Assembly (NCBI GenBank): GCA_963733915.1
Contig: CAVTEP010000003.1
Span: forward strand, 186,001 to 250,000
Source of the DNA: Sulfomarinibacter sp963733915
Lineage (GTDB): Bacteria; Acidobacteriota; Thermoanaerobaculia; Thermoanaerobaculales; Sulfomarinibacteraceae
Length of the DNA: 64,000 nucleotides
Reading direction: 5' to 3'
Every line of letters starts with the position of its first letter. Within the stretch, counting starts at the first letter, position 1. The notes under the pieces were generated by a model, which was not told where the DNA came from, made no database searches, and saw only the letters and a list, made by a program, of their open reading frames with translations. This document shows, in pieces, positions 1 to 9,028 of the stretch. The translations under genes were made by a program, and so were the position numbers.

Positions 1-847
1 TGCCGGCCGCCGCCAGGGCCGGTGTCAGCGTGTTCGAAAAGAGATACGGCCGCGAGCGTTGGCGCAGCAGGTCGATGATCTCCCGGCGGCCCGTCGTGTA
101 GCCCCCGGACGCGCCGCCGAGGGCCTTGCCCAGGGTCGAGGTGATGACATCGACTCGGCCCTCCACACCACAGTGTTCGGGAGTGCCTCGCCCGGTCTTT
201 CCGACATAGCCGGTGGCGTGAGAGTCATCCACCATCACCATGACGTCGTAGCGCTCGGCCAGGTCGCAGATCTGGTCGAGCTTGACCAGATATCCGTCCA
301 TCGAGAACACGCCGTCGGTGGCGATCAGCCGACGGCGGTGGTCCTGCGTCTGCCGCAGAATCTCCTCGAGCTCTGCCATGTTGGAGTTGGCGTAGCGAAA
401 TCGCTCCGCCTTGCACAGACGGACTCCGTCGATGATGGACGCATGGTTGAGCTGGTCGGAGATGATGGCGTCTTCGGGACCCAGAATCGTTTCGAAAAGA
501 CCGGCATTGGCGTCAAAGCACGACGAGTAGAGAATCGTGTCATCGGTGCCGTTAAAAGCAGTAATGACGTTTTCGAGTTCCTTGTGGAGGTCCTGCGTTC
601 CGCAGATGAATCGCACCGAGGCCATGCCGAATCCCCGCTCATCGAGAGCCTGTTTGGCTCGGGCGATGATCTCTGGGTTGTCTGCAAGCCCGAGATAATT
701 GTTGGCGCAGAAGTTGAGCACCTCGCCTTGCGGCACTCGAATGGCCGCGCTTTGCGCCGACGAGATGACCCGCTCCTCCTTGTAGGTGCCGGCCTCACGG
801 ATGCCGTCGAGCTCCATCTGGAATCCTGCGCGAAAGTTCTCGAACAT
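1..847 (-). CDS. kbl: 2-amino-3-ketobutyrate CoA ligase (glycine C-acetyltransferase), 3' part off the window
   Basis: PLP-dependent enzyme of the alpha-oxoamine synthase family that converts 2-amino-3-ketobutyrate and CoA to glycine and acetyl-CoA in threonine breakdown. About 282 residues are present; the C-terminal part lies beyond base 1. The reading frame begins MFENFRAGFQ and shows family landmarks: LNFCANNYLGLADNP near residue 40, RFICGTQDLHKELE near 75, SDQLNHASIIDG near 120, DDSHATGYVG near 190 (the Asp-His pair that holds PLP) and STLGKALGG near 225, which precedes the catalytic-lysine region. The start ATG at 847 has GGAGG seven bases upstream. 8-amino-7-oxononanoate synthase (BioF) is the main alternative, but the N-terminus and the RFICGTQ segment fit Kbl better. 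No threonine dehydrogenase is visible next to it. Confidence 0.9.
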   Translation of the reverse strand, partial: MFENFRAGFQMELDGIREAGTYKEERVISSAQSAAIRVPQGEVLNFCANNYLGLADNPEIIARAKQALDERGFGMASVRFICGTQDLHKELENVITAFNGTDDTILYSSCFDANAGLFETILGPEDAIISDQLNHASIIDGVRLCKAERFRYANSNMAELEEILRQTQDHRRRLIATDGVFSMDGYLVKLDQICDLAERYDVMVMVDDSHATGYVGKTGRGTPEHCGVEGRVDVITSTLGKALGGASGGYTTGRREIIDLLRQRSRPYLFSNTLTPALAAAG

Positions 848-927
848 CGCCGAACCTCCATGAGGGTAAACGCCCCAGTTGCCGCGGCGTCGGGCCGATC
901 GGTCGTCGAAATGACCCGCTCGTGGTT

Positions 928-1272
928 TCAATCGACCCCGAAGCTCGCCACCGCCTCGGGCTCGTCGTCGAAGACCTCGAGGAGCGGCAGGAGCTGGGTG
1001 ATGAGCAGCGTACGCTGGATCTGGGGCGCCGGCCGCAACAGCTTGACCGCGGCGCCGAACCGGCGCGCGAGCTTCCAGCTGGATACGACCTCACCGATCC
1101 CCGAGCTGTCAATGATACTGACCTTACGGAGATTGACGATGATTTTCTTCCAGTCCTCGGCGATGATCTCGTTCATCACGTCGCGCAGGAGCTCATCACC
1201 GACGCCCATCACGAGGCGCCCCTCGAGGTCGACAATGATGACGTCGTCCACGTGCCGCACATCAACTTTCAT
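928..1272 (-). CDS. STAS-domain protein (anti-sigma-factor antagonist-like)
   Basis: A 114-residue single STAS domain. It begins MKVDVRHVDDVIIVDLEGRL and contains the diagnostic IIDSSGIGEVV segment (residues about 52-62), whose Ser is the usual phosphorylation site in SpoIIAA/RsbV-type partner-switch proteins. Length matches a stand-alone antagonist. No anti-sigma kinase or sigma factor lies next to it, so the partner is unknown; the downstream neighbour is kbl on the same strand, about 80 bases away. The family is certain; the regulatory role is inferred from the family. Confidence 0.85.
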   Translation of the reverse strand: MKVDVRHVDDVIIVDLEGRLVMGVGDELLRDVMNEIIAEDWKKIIVNLRKVSIIDSSGIGEVVSSWKLARRFGAAVKLLRPAPQIQRTLLITQLLPLLEVFDDEPEAVASFGVD

Positions 1273-1397
1273 GGCGGGTATTCTAGCACCCGCCCACCCG
1301 TCCAGGGCTGGGCTTGGGGCTTGGGGCTTCGGTGTTCAGGACTCAGAAAGAGGTTTGACCAACCCTTGACCGAAGGGTGGCCCTAAATCCTGAATCT

Positions 1398-1482
1398 GGG
1401 CGGGTGGGCGGGCGGGTGAATCCTGCATCCGGGTGGGTGGGTGGGCGGGTGAACCCTGTATCCGGGTGAGTGGGCGGGCGGG
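1398..1482 (+). repeat. Three ~33-bp tandem units, each with a G-quadruplex-type tract
   Basis: Three units of about 33 bases. Each holds four or five GGG runs separated mostly by single bases (1398-1416, 1431-1449, 1463-1482), joined by near-identical linkers of the type TGAATCCTGCATCC. The first two fit the strict G3N1 quadruplex pattern on the + strand; the third has one longer loop. The array ends exactly at the stop codon (1483-1485) of the GGDEF gene on the minus strand, so its transcript tail would carry the C-rich strand. Confidence 0.85.
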
Positions 1483-2730
1483 TTAGCGAGTCTCTACCGG
1501 GTTGAGACCGGCCTCTTCGGCGCGATGGACCTGGTTCCGACCACCCGTCTTGGCCCGGTAGAGAGCGTTGTCAGCCGCCTGCATGAGCTCGACCTGCTCG
1601 GAAGCGTCGTCGGGAAACACAGCCACGCCCCCTGAGATCGTCACCCGGCCGAGCGGTTGCGTGGCTCCGCCTTCGAACGGGTACTCTTCGATCCGTTTTC
1701 GGACCATCCCTGCGGCTGTCATCGCCTGCGCTCCGGTGCGGTTCGGCATGACGAGGAGGAACTCCTCACCCCCGAATCTGCCGAAGACATCGTCGGCACG
1801 CACCGTGTCCTTCACCAACTCCGCCAGCTTCGAAAGTAGGCGGTCACCGGCGAGGTGGCCATTAGTGTCGTTGTAGATCTTGAAGTTGTCGAGGTCGAAG
1901 ATGAACACCGCGGCCTTTCCGCCGTTTGTGCGCGCCTCGTGGAGGGCCAACCCGAGTCGGCGCAGCAGGGCGCCCTTGTTGAAGATCTTGGTCAGCTTGT
2001 CGACCTCGGCCTCGACCTCTTTCTCGCGGTAGGCCTGTACATTTTTCCACGTCAGGGCACCGATGCGCGCGATCATCTCGAGGACGTCACGCTCGCTGTC
2101 GTGGTGGCGATCGGGGCGGGCGATGGCGAGCACGCCGAGCGTCTCACCGCCGGCAATCATCGGCGCGATGATGTCGTACTTGGGCTCGGTCGTGACCCGG
2201 GAACGTTCATAGCTCCAAAGCTGATCGTCCTCGAAATCCTTTCGCACCATCACGTGGCCGCGCTCGGCGACGATGCCGACCTGTCCTTCACCGACCTTGA
2301 ACTCCATGCCGACCTTGAGCGCTCCACGGGTCGAGTGCAGGGCGGCCACCGACAACCGTGTCTCCTCTGTTGGACTCCCGGTGACCGGCCCACGGCGTAC
2401 CAGGACCGCGGCGACTTCAGGGTGGTAAATTTGGACCATCGCCCTGAGAAGGGCCTTGGGTATCATCCGCACCTGGCGCTCGGCGTGCATCTCGCCGATC
2501 AAGGTTGAAAACACTCTGAAGAAATCGACCAGAAAGTTGAGGTCGGTCTCGATTCGACGAAACTTTCGCGTCGCCTCTTCTCTGACTTCTTTGACCTCAC
2601 GCTCGGCCGCCTGCGCGCGCACCGAAGAGCCGCGGAGAGCCCGGAGCACGACCGCCAACAGGAGCATGAGAATCGGCACCGACACCATCGCGATCAGGGC
2701 GATGGGGGGCCACTCTGCCAGATCGGTCAA
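1483..2730 (-). CDS. Membrane GAF-GGDEF diguanylate cyclase
   Basis: Predicted c-di-GMP synthase of 415 residues. It has one N-terminal membrane segment (about 8-28, rich in V, L, I), a charged coiled-coil stretch (about 35-75), a GAF-like sensor region (about 90-240) and a C-terminal GGDEF domain. The active-site motif is GGEEF with FDLDNFKIYND upstream, and an RADD inhibitory-site motif sits five residues before GGEEF, so both catalysis and product feedback look intact. I chose a TTG start at 2730 because GGAGG lies six bases upstream; a longer in-frame extension to 2994 would overlap the upstream gene and reads as low-complexity shadow. It follows the phytase-like lipoprotein gene by 65 bases and may share its transcript. 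Confidence 0.88.
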   Translation of the reverse strand: MTDLAEWPPIALIAMVSVPILMLLLAVVLRALRGSSVRAQAAEREVKEVREEATRKFRRIETDLNFLVDFFRVFSTLIGEMHAERQVRMIPKALLRAMVQIYHPEVAAVLVRRGPVTGSPTEETRLSVAALHSTRGALKVGMEFKVGEGQVGIVAERGHVMVRKDFEDDQLWSYERSRVTTEPKYDIIAPMIAGGETLGVLAIARPDRHHDSERDVLEMIARIGALTWKNVQAYREKEVEAEVDKLTKIFNKGALLRRLGLALHEARTNGGKAAVFIFDLDNFKIYNDTNGHLAGDRLLSKLAELVKDTVRADDVFGRFGGEEFLLVMPNRTGAQAMTAAGMVRKRIEEYPFEGGATQPLGRVTISGGVAVFPDDASEQVELMQAADNALYRAKTGGRNQVHRAEEAGLNPVETR

Positions 2731-2795
2731 ACCCTTACCTCCGAAACCGCCGTCCCCGGATCCGGTTGACCGGGTAAAGCGGAAGCGATCCGTAA

Positions 2796-3876
2796 TTATT
2801 GCCCATTTGATTGTACATCGGATTGCGGTGGAGCCGGCTGCGTCGGCACCCCATCGGACCCGCGGACCACCTGGTCTCCCCCGCCGAGAACACTGCCGGA
2901 AGCCGGAATCCGTAGCAGCAAGGTCTTGCGATCCCCGAACGGCGGCAACGGATCGTCTATAACGCCGGTCACGGCGTTGTCGGCCACCAACCACAGCGTT
3001 CCATCTTCCGCAACCGCGAGACCCTCGACGTTGTTGCTCCAGCCCTCGCCCTCGAGAGCTCGAAGGGTCGTCGTCAGGTCGAGCAAAACCGTGGTCCTAC
3101 CGCTGCCAAGATCGACCTCGACAACCTCGTACCGTTCGCCCGGAAACTGAGTCTTGAGCGCCAGCATCCGTCCGCGCGACCAAGCCAGACCCGTCAATCG
3201 CCACGCGCAGTCCTCGAGCACGACGTCGAGCGGCTCTGCCTCGGACAACAGCCCCTCCCCCGAGCGACGCAGACTCCAGATTCGCGACACGCAGCCGGCC
3301 GCATCGTCGCCGCTCCGTTCGAGCAGGAGGTAGGTCATCTGATGATCCGGGTCGACCTCGATCCCTTCGAAACCGATCTTCCCGCCACTGACCGCGACGC
3401 CCTCAAGCGGCAGCGCGCGAGCCCTGAGAACCGCCGAACGCGGGTCGGTCACCAGCTCCGCCTCGTCCGCGAACAACACCTCGTAGACCGTCGCGTGCGC
3501 CTCGTCACACAGCAACAATCCTCTATCCGTCAAGGTCACGCCCTCGAGCTCCGAATGCGAAGGCAAATCAAGACGAACGACCACCGCGCGGCCGCCATCC
3601 ACTGGATCGACAAGAATCAGCCGCCCATATTTCTCTGACGTCAGGTAGAGGTATCGCCGCGATGCCGCGAGACCGGAGGCTTCGAGAGCAAAACCCTGAT
3701 CGAACGACGGCTCGTCCGCGCGCCACCGGATCACCTCGGCGCGATCGACGTCCCAACCCGGTGTCCACGGATCCCGGTGCTCGACCCCGGTCCTACACCC
3801 GGTCATTGGATTCAGCAGTAGAAGCAGCACCGCCGTGGACAGACGCAGGCCCCTTCCACGAATCGTTGATTTCGCA

Positions 3877-3887
<11 letters not shown>
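2796..3887 (-). CDS. Lipoprotein with esterase-like/phytase-like propeller domain
   Basis: About 363 residues. The N-terminus has a hydrophobic stretch ending in NPMTGC, a plausible lipobox, so it is probably an envelope lipoprotein. The mature part reads as a blade-type repeat protein resembling the phytase-like esterase-like family or SdiA-regulated proteins: LEGVTLTDRGLLLCDE, GIEVDPDHQMTYLLLERS, LTGLAWSRGRMLALK, EGLAVAEDGTLWLVADN. Substrate is not known for this family. The ATG at 3887 has GGAGAGG nine bases upstream; a TTG at 3896 is an alternative. The gene overlaps the 3' end of mtnA by 11 bases, which suggests co-transcription. Confidence 0.7.
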
Positions 3888-4989
<1,102 letters not shown>

Positions 4990-5091
4990 GACAGGCACTA
5001 TAGCCGCTCAATCCACATCCGTGTTCGGCTTACGCTACAGAATCACTCGCCACACGTTACACAGAAGGCCCTGTCCGCGAGGAGGTGGATC

Positions 5092-5131
5092 GATCTGTGT
5101 TGATCCGTGTTGATCCGTGCGCATCTGTGGG
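5092..5131. repeat. Four 10-bp direct repeats (GATCYGTGTT type)
   Basis: Four consecutive 10-base units: GATCTGTGTT, GATCCGTGTT, GATCCGTGCG, CATCTGTGGG. They lie between the divergent mtnA and tlpA-like genes. The period is about one helical turn, which could suit a protein array, but similar short-word arrays elsewhere in this window argue for an intergenic repeat family rather than a specific operator. Confidence 0.7.
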
Positions 5132-5234
5132 CAGTCGAGGGTTGGCGGGTGGATCGAGAATTCCGTATCGGGAACGCGTATACTGCGCTAGCGCGAGGGC
5201 GCCGCAGCCGCGCGCTCATTTGAGAGGAGGGATC

Positions 5235-6566
5235 ATGATACGAAAAACTGCCTTTCTGACCCTGGTTGTGCTGGTTTGCTTCGCCATCGGTTGCGCGAAA
5301 CAGGACGAGGCGCCCGACCCCGCGGAGGTGGCCTTCGATACCTTGAGATCAGCCTGGAGTGACGCCGAAACAGCCGAGGCGAAGGTTGCGCTGGCCGAGG
5401 AATATCTTGCTCAGTATCCAGACACCGATCACAGCGGATCCATGGCCGGAGCGATCGTTTACTACCGTGGCCATGAGATGGATGATCCCCAGGGCGCGTT
5501 GGACGTCGTTTCCGCCGCCTTGAACCAAATCCAGGATCCCGAGCGGCGCTTCGAGGTCAGCATGGAGGCGCTGAATCTTGCAGATTCGGTTGACGTGCCG
5601 CTCAACATCGCGGAGGTTGCGACGGCCCTGGGCACCATCCGGCCGTTGACATACAGCGAGCACGAGCAGGTTGCGGAGACCGCGATCGACCTTGAAGAGT
5701 GGATGGTGGCCGACGAGCACTCTCTTACCGCGCTGGAGTTGGCCACCCCCGAGCAATACCGACTGGACTACCCCGACCGTGAATTCACCGACCAAGAGAT
5801 CGCAACCCGCGTGCAGTACCGGCGGGCCTCCTCTCTCGCCACGAACGCGTGGGCGGTATTCAACCTCGGCGATCCGGAGCTTGCGATGACGCGCTTCGCC
5901 GAGGCTGAGGCGGTGGGTAGTGTCTCCTATCTCGGAGTGCCCAACACACCGCTGTACTTGTACTGGGGACGGGCTGCGTTGACCGAGGGCGACGCTGACC
6001 GCGCCGTCGAACTGCTGGGTATGGAGACCCTGTTCGGCGAGAACGGCTCTGCGGCGGAACCCTATCTGCGCGAAGCATATGTGGCCAAGAACGGTAGCGA
6101 CGGCGGATTCGATGAGTTTCTGTGGTCCACCCGAAACAGGCTCGCGAAAAACGCCGACGATTTCGAGCTCCTCGACTACGAGGGCAACCCCCGGAGCCTC
6201 TCGGAGGCCAACGGCAAGGTGACCCTGCTGGCGTTCTGGTTCCCCACGTGAGGCGGCTGTCGCGTGGAGTTGCCACGCCTGCAACCGCTGTATGAAAAGT
6301 ACCAGGATCAGGGTTTCGAAATCATCGCCGTCGACGGCAAACGCGACACCGAACGCGCGACCACCTTCATCGAGGAAAAGGGTCTCACCTACACCATGCT
6401 CGAAAACGGCGAGGGCGACGACGAAATCGTCAGCTCCTTGTACAAGGTACGTGCCTACCCGTCGTCCTTTCTGATCGATCGCGACGGCAAGGTTATGTAC
6501 TTCCACCTCGGGTTCGAGGCCGGCGACGAGGAGCACCTCGAAGAGCAGATCCAAAGCCTGTTGTAG
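5235..6566 (+). CDS. TlpA/thioredoxin-like lipoprotein, probable selenoprotein (in-frame TGA = Sec339)
   Basis: A 443-residue protein if TGA at 6249-6251 is read as selenocysteine. Start ATG 5235 with GAGGAGG four bases upstream. The N-terminus is a lipoprotein signal ending FAIGC, then a helical TPR-like region (about 25-320), then a C-terminal TlpA/AhpC-TSA thioredoxin fold. The fold's active site, normally FWxxWCxxC, reads FWFPT-TGA-GGCRVELPRLQ: the TGA sits exactly at the first redox Cys, giving UxxC (U339, C342). The frame continues without a break for 105 codons to a normal stop, with EIIAVDGKRDTERA, the cis-Pro segment VRAYPSSFLIDRDGKV and a typical end. A hairpin right after the TGA fits a bacterial SECIS. 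If Sec is not inserted, the product would lose its redox domain. Likely an envelope thiol-disulfide or peroxide reductase. A nonsense mutation is the alternative. Confidence 0.8.
6252..6288 (+). promoter_or_regulatory. SECIS-like hairpin directly after the in-frame TGA
   Basis: Upper stem GCGTGG (6262-6267) pairs perfectly with CCACGC (6273-6278) around the five-base loop AGTTG. A lower stem pairs 6253-6256 (GCGG) with 6285-6288 (CCGC), plus a TG/CA pair block at 6258-6259 with 6282-6283. The loop starts 16 bases after the TGA and has G at its second position. Both fit the described bacterial SECIS pattern (loop 16-37 bases from UGA, G in the first two loop positions). Pairing was checked by hand, not folded computationally. 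Confidence 0.6.
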
Positions 6567-6592
6567 GAATCAGGAATTCGGAATTCGGAATG
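6565..6592. repeat. GAATTCG-type short tandem repeat at the 3' end of the tlpA-like gene
   Basis: AGGAATCAGGAATTCGG-type units starting one base before the end of the stop codon of the upstream gene. Same word family as the array at 7194-7234. Confidence 0.6.
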
Positions 6593-6620
6593 CCCCCGGC
6601 CCCCCCGGGCGGGGGTTTTT
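6593..6620 (+). terminator. Rho-independent terminator after the tlpA-like gene
   Basis: GC-only hairpin with CCCCCG arm paired to CGGGGG and an inner CCC/GGG stem, followed by TTTTT at 6616-6620. Confidence 0.75.
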
Positions 6621-6630
6621 CGTGCCCGAG

Positions 6631-6667
6631 AACGTTTCAACGTTATAACGTTCAAAGGTTTGAACGT
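6631..6667. repeat. AACGTT-type repeat upstream of arfB
   Basis: Overlapping palindromic words AACGTTTCAACGTTATAACG then TTCAAAGGTTTGAACG. Related copies occur at 7130-7160, 22251-22290, 24164-24200 and 61820-61855. Confidence 0.65.
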
Positions 6668-6693
6668 ATCTGGATTTCGGCGATAATCGCCCA

Positions 6694-7116
6694 ATGCTCC
6701 GCATTACCGAGACCCTCACGATCGATGACCACGAGCTCCGTTTCGAGTTCGCTCGCAGCTCGGGCCCCGGTGGACAAAACGTCAACAAGGTCGAGACCAA
6801 GGTCCGTCTTCTCTTCGATGTTCGCGGCAGCTCTTCACTCACGCCACAGCAGCGGTCACGAATCGAAGAACGCCTGGCCACCCGTATCACCAGGGACGGC
6901 GTCCTGCACGTGGCGTCGCAGCGCCATCGCAGCCGTGAGGCCAACCGCCGGGCGACCGTCGAGCGCTTCGTCCAGCTGATAACCCTCGCCCTTGCCGAGG
7001 ACGAGCCGCGGGTGCCGACCAGGATTCCGAAGGCGGCACGCAAAAGACGGCTGGAGTCGAAACGCCAGCGCTCTCGTAAAAAAGTGCTCCGCGCCAGGCC
7101 GAGTGAGGATGAGTAG
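6694..7116 (+). CDS. arfB: Alternative ribosome-rescue factor ArfB (YaeJ-type peptidyl-tRNA hydrolase)
   Basis: A 140-residue class I release-factor homologue that releases peptides from ribosomes stalled without a stop codon. The GGQ catalytic loop is intact within SSGPGGQNVNKVETKV (residues about 22-37). The C-terminal tail is strongly basic (KAARKRRLESKRQRSRKK), as expected for the part of ArfB that enters the empty mRNA channel. There is no stop-codon recognition domain. Length is the family norm. It stands alone between two AACGTT-type repeat copies. Confidence 0.93.
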   Translation: MLRITETLTIDDHELRFEFARSSGPGGQNVNKVETKVRLLFDVRGSSSLTPQQRSRIEERLATRITRDGVLHVASQRHRSREANRRATVERFVQLITLALAEDEPRVPTRIPKAARKRRLESKRQRSRKKVLRARPSEDE

Positions 7117-7642
<526 letters not shown>

Positions 7643-7891
7643 TTACTCCAGACCGAGCTCGGCAAAGGTCGAGGCCTGACCCCGAAAACCGATCGAAACT
7701 CGCTCGTGGTCGACCACCACCGGAAGGCGGTGCTCCCAGACCAGCTCGCGTAGGCGAGCCATCTCGTGCGGCTCGCGGCTCAGATTGATCTCGCGATAGA
7801 TGACGCCGCGGCGGTCGAAGTCCTCGCACAGCGCCCGGCTATGCGGGCAGCCATCGGCGGTGAAGACGCGGATGGTGTCTAGCGCTCCCAT
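7643..7891 (-). CDS. Glutaredoxin-like protein, monothiol CPHS site
   Basis: 82 residues with a thioredoxin/glutaredoxin fold signature: IRVFTADGCPHSRAL at the N-terminus (active-site CPHS, the second Cys replaced by Ser), VIYREINLSREP, a cis-Pro segment HRLPVVVDHERVSIGF and a short C-terminal helix. Size and layout match NrdH or small glutaredoxin-like proteins. A single-thiol site fits glutathione- or low-molecular-thiol-linked chemistry or Fe-S handling, but the exact role cannot be read from sequence. A further Cys lies five residues after CPHS. The start ATG at 7891 has only a weak GAGGG upstream. Confidence 0.75.
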   Translation of the reverse strand: MGALDTIRVFTADGCPHSRALCEDFDRRGVIYREINLSREPHEMARLRELVWEHRLPVVVDHERVSIGFRGQASTFAELGLE

Positions 7892-7920
7892 CCTACCCTC
7901 ACACCCACACCCAATTTAGT

Positions 7921-7980
7921 GTTCTGAGTTTTGAGTTTTGAGTTTTGAGTTTTGAGATTTGAGTTTTGAGTTTTGAGTTC
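7921..7980. repeat. GAGTTTT tandem array
   Basis: About eight copies of the 7-base word TGAGTTT with one variant (GAGATTT), flanked by C-rich segments (CACCCACACCC before, CCACCCATCC after). It lies upstream of the glutaredoxin-like gene and downstream of era. Confidence 0.85.
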
Positions 7981-8019
7981 CGTCCACCCATCCTTCACAA
8001 CAGGGCTGGGTCGGGCTGA

Positions 8020-8045
8020 AAATTCGAAATCCGAAATCCGAAATC
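8020..8045. repeat. AAATCCG-type repeat abutting the era stop codon
   Basis: AATTCGAAATCCGAAATCCGAAATC in tandem, running into TCA (8046-8048), the complement of the era stop codon. The stop appears to be made by the repeat edge. Confidence 0.65.
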
Positions 8046-9020
8046 TCAATCCGCGTTCTCCGACGGCTCAACATCAAACTCTCGCAGGTCGGCGGCGCCT
8101 GGATCCATCGCGATCAGGACATGTGGGTCGTCCCGCCAGCGGGGATGGACCTTGACCCGAAGTCCGAGATAGATCTGGGTGCCAAGCACGCGTTCGAGCT
8201 CTTCGCGGGCCGCCTGACCGACAGTCCGGATCATGCTGCCGCCCTTGCCGATGACGATACCCTTCTGGCTCTTGCGCTCGACGTAGATCACCGCTTCAAT
8301 GTGGAGCACCCGCCCGCTTTCGTCAAAGAGGTCGACGACGACGCCGGTCGAGTAGGGCAGCTCATCGCGGGTGCGCTCGAGGAGCTTCTCGCGGATGACT
8401 TCGGCGACAAAGAACCGCTCGGTTTGGGTGGTGGTGAGATCGATGGGATAAAGGGGAGGTCCCGCCGGCAATCGGTCGAAGAGCTCATCGACGAGGCTCT
8501 CGAGGCCATCCCCTTCGACGGCGGAAACAGGCACCACCGTGGAGCCCGGTCTGCGTTCCCCGTAGCGATTGATGAGTGGCAGAAGATCGGTTTTCGCCCG
8601 TACGAGGTCGATCTTGGTGAGAACGCCGACAACCTCCGGTCGTGCGGATTGGAGTACGTCGAACAGAAATGCCTCGCCGCCACCCCATTGCGCCGACGCG
8701 TCGAGGAGATGGAGAACCACATCAACCTCTTCGAGCGCCGAACGGACCTCCTGCATCATCCTCGAGTTCATCTTGTGCAACGGCTTGTGCACTCCTGGCA
8801 GGTCGAAGAACACCGCCTGTCCGCGGCTTTCGGTCAGGATGCCGACAATCCGGTTTCGTGTGGTTTGCGGCTTGTCGGACACGATCGCAACCTTGTCGCC
8901 GATCAACGCGTTGAGGAGCGTGCTCTTCCCCGCGTTTGGTCGCCCCACGAGCGCCACCGTCCCGGACCGATGGCCGACGGCGTCGTTTTGCAGCGATGCA
9001 TTCGGTCTCGATTCCAACAT
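8046..9020 (-). CDS. era: GTPase Era
   Basis: Essential GTPase that binds the 3' end of 16S rRNA during 30S assembly. 324 residues from ATG 9020 (a GTG one codon earlier is possible). G1 is GRPNAGKST (about 26-34), G2 includes PQTTRNRIVG, G3 is DLPG, G4 is TKID, followed by the linker and a C-terminal KH domain with VERKSQKGIVIGKGGSMIR (about 250-268). Last gene of the phoH-pgpH-ybeY-corC-era cluster, eight bases after corC. The C-terminal tail beyond the KH core (PGAADLREFDVEPSENAD) is slightly long. Confidence 0.97.
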   Translation of the reverse strand: MLESRPNASLQNDAVGHRSGTVALVGRPNAGKSTLLNALIGDKVAIVSDKPQTTRNRIVGILTESRGQAVFFDLPGVHKPLHKMNSRMMQEVRSALEEVDVVLHLLDASAQWGGGEAFLFDVLQSARPEVVGVLTKIDLVRAKTDLLPLINRYGERRPGSTVVPVSAVEGDGLESLVDELFDRLPAGPPLYPIDLTTTQTERFFVAEVIREKLLERTRDELPYSTGVVVDLFDESGRVLHIEAVIYVERKSQKGIVIGKGGSMIRTVGQAAREELERVLGTQIYLGLRVKVHPRWRDDPHVLIAMDPGAADLREFDVEPSENAD

Positions 9021-9028
9021 CACTGAGC

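Noticed and set aside
59..1369. 436-codon plus-strand frame across kbl and the STAS gene
   Set aside because: It lies antisense to two clear genes and has no family signal.
6249..6251. Reading the TGA in the tlpA-like gene as an ordinary stop or a frameshift scar
   Set aside because: No base insertion or deletion is needed to continue the frame, the codon sits exactly at a catalytic Cys position and a SECIS-like hairpin follows; Sec is the better explanation, though not proven.
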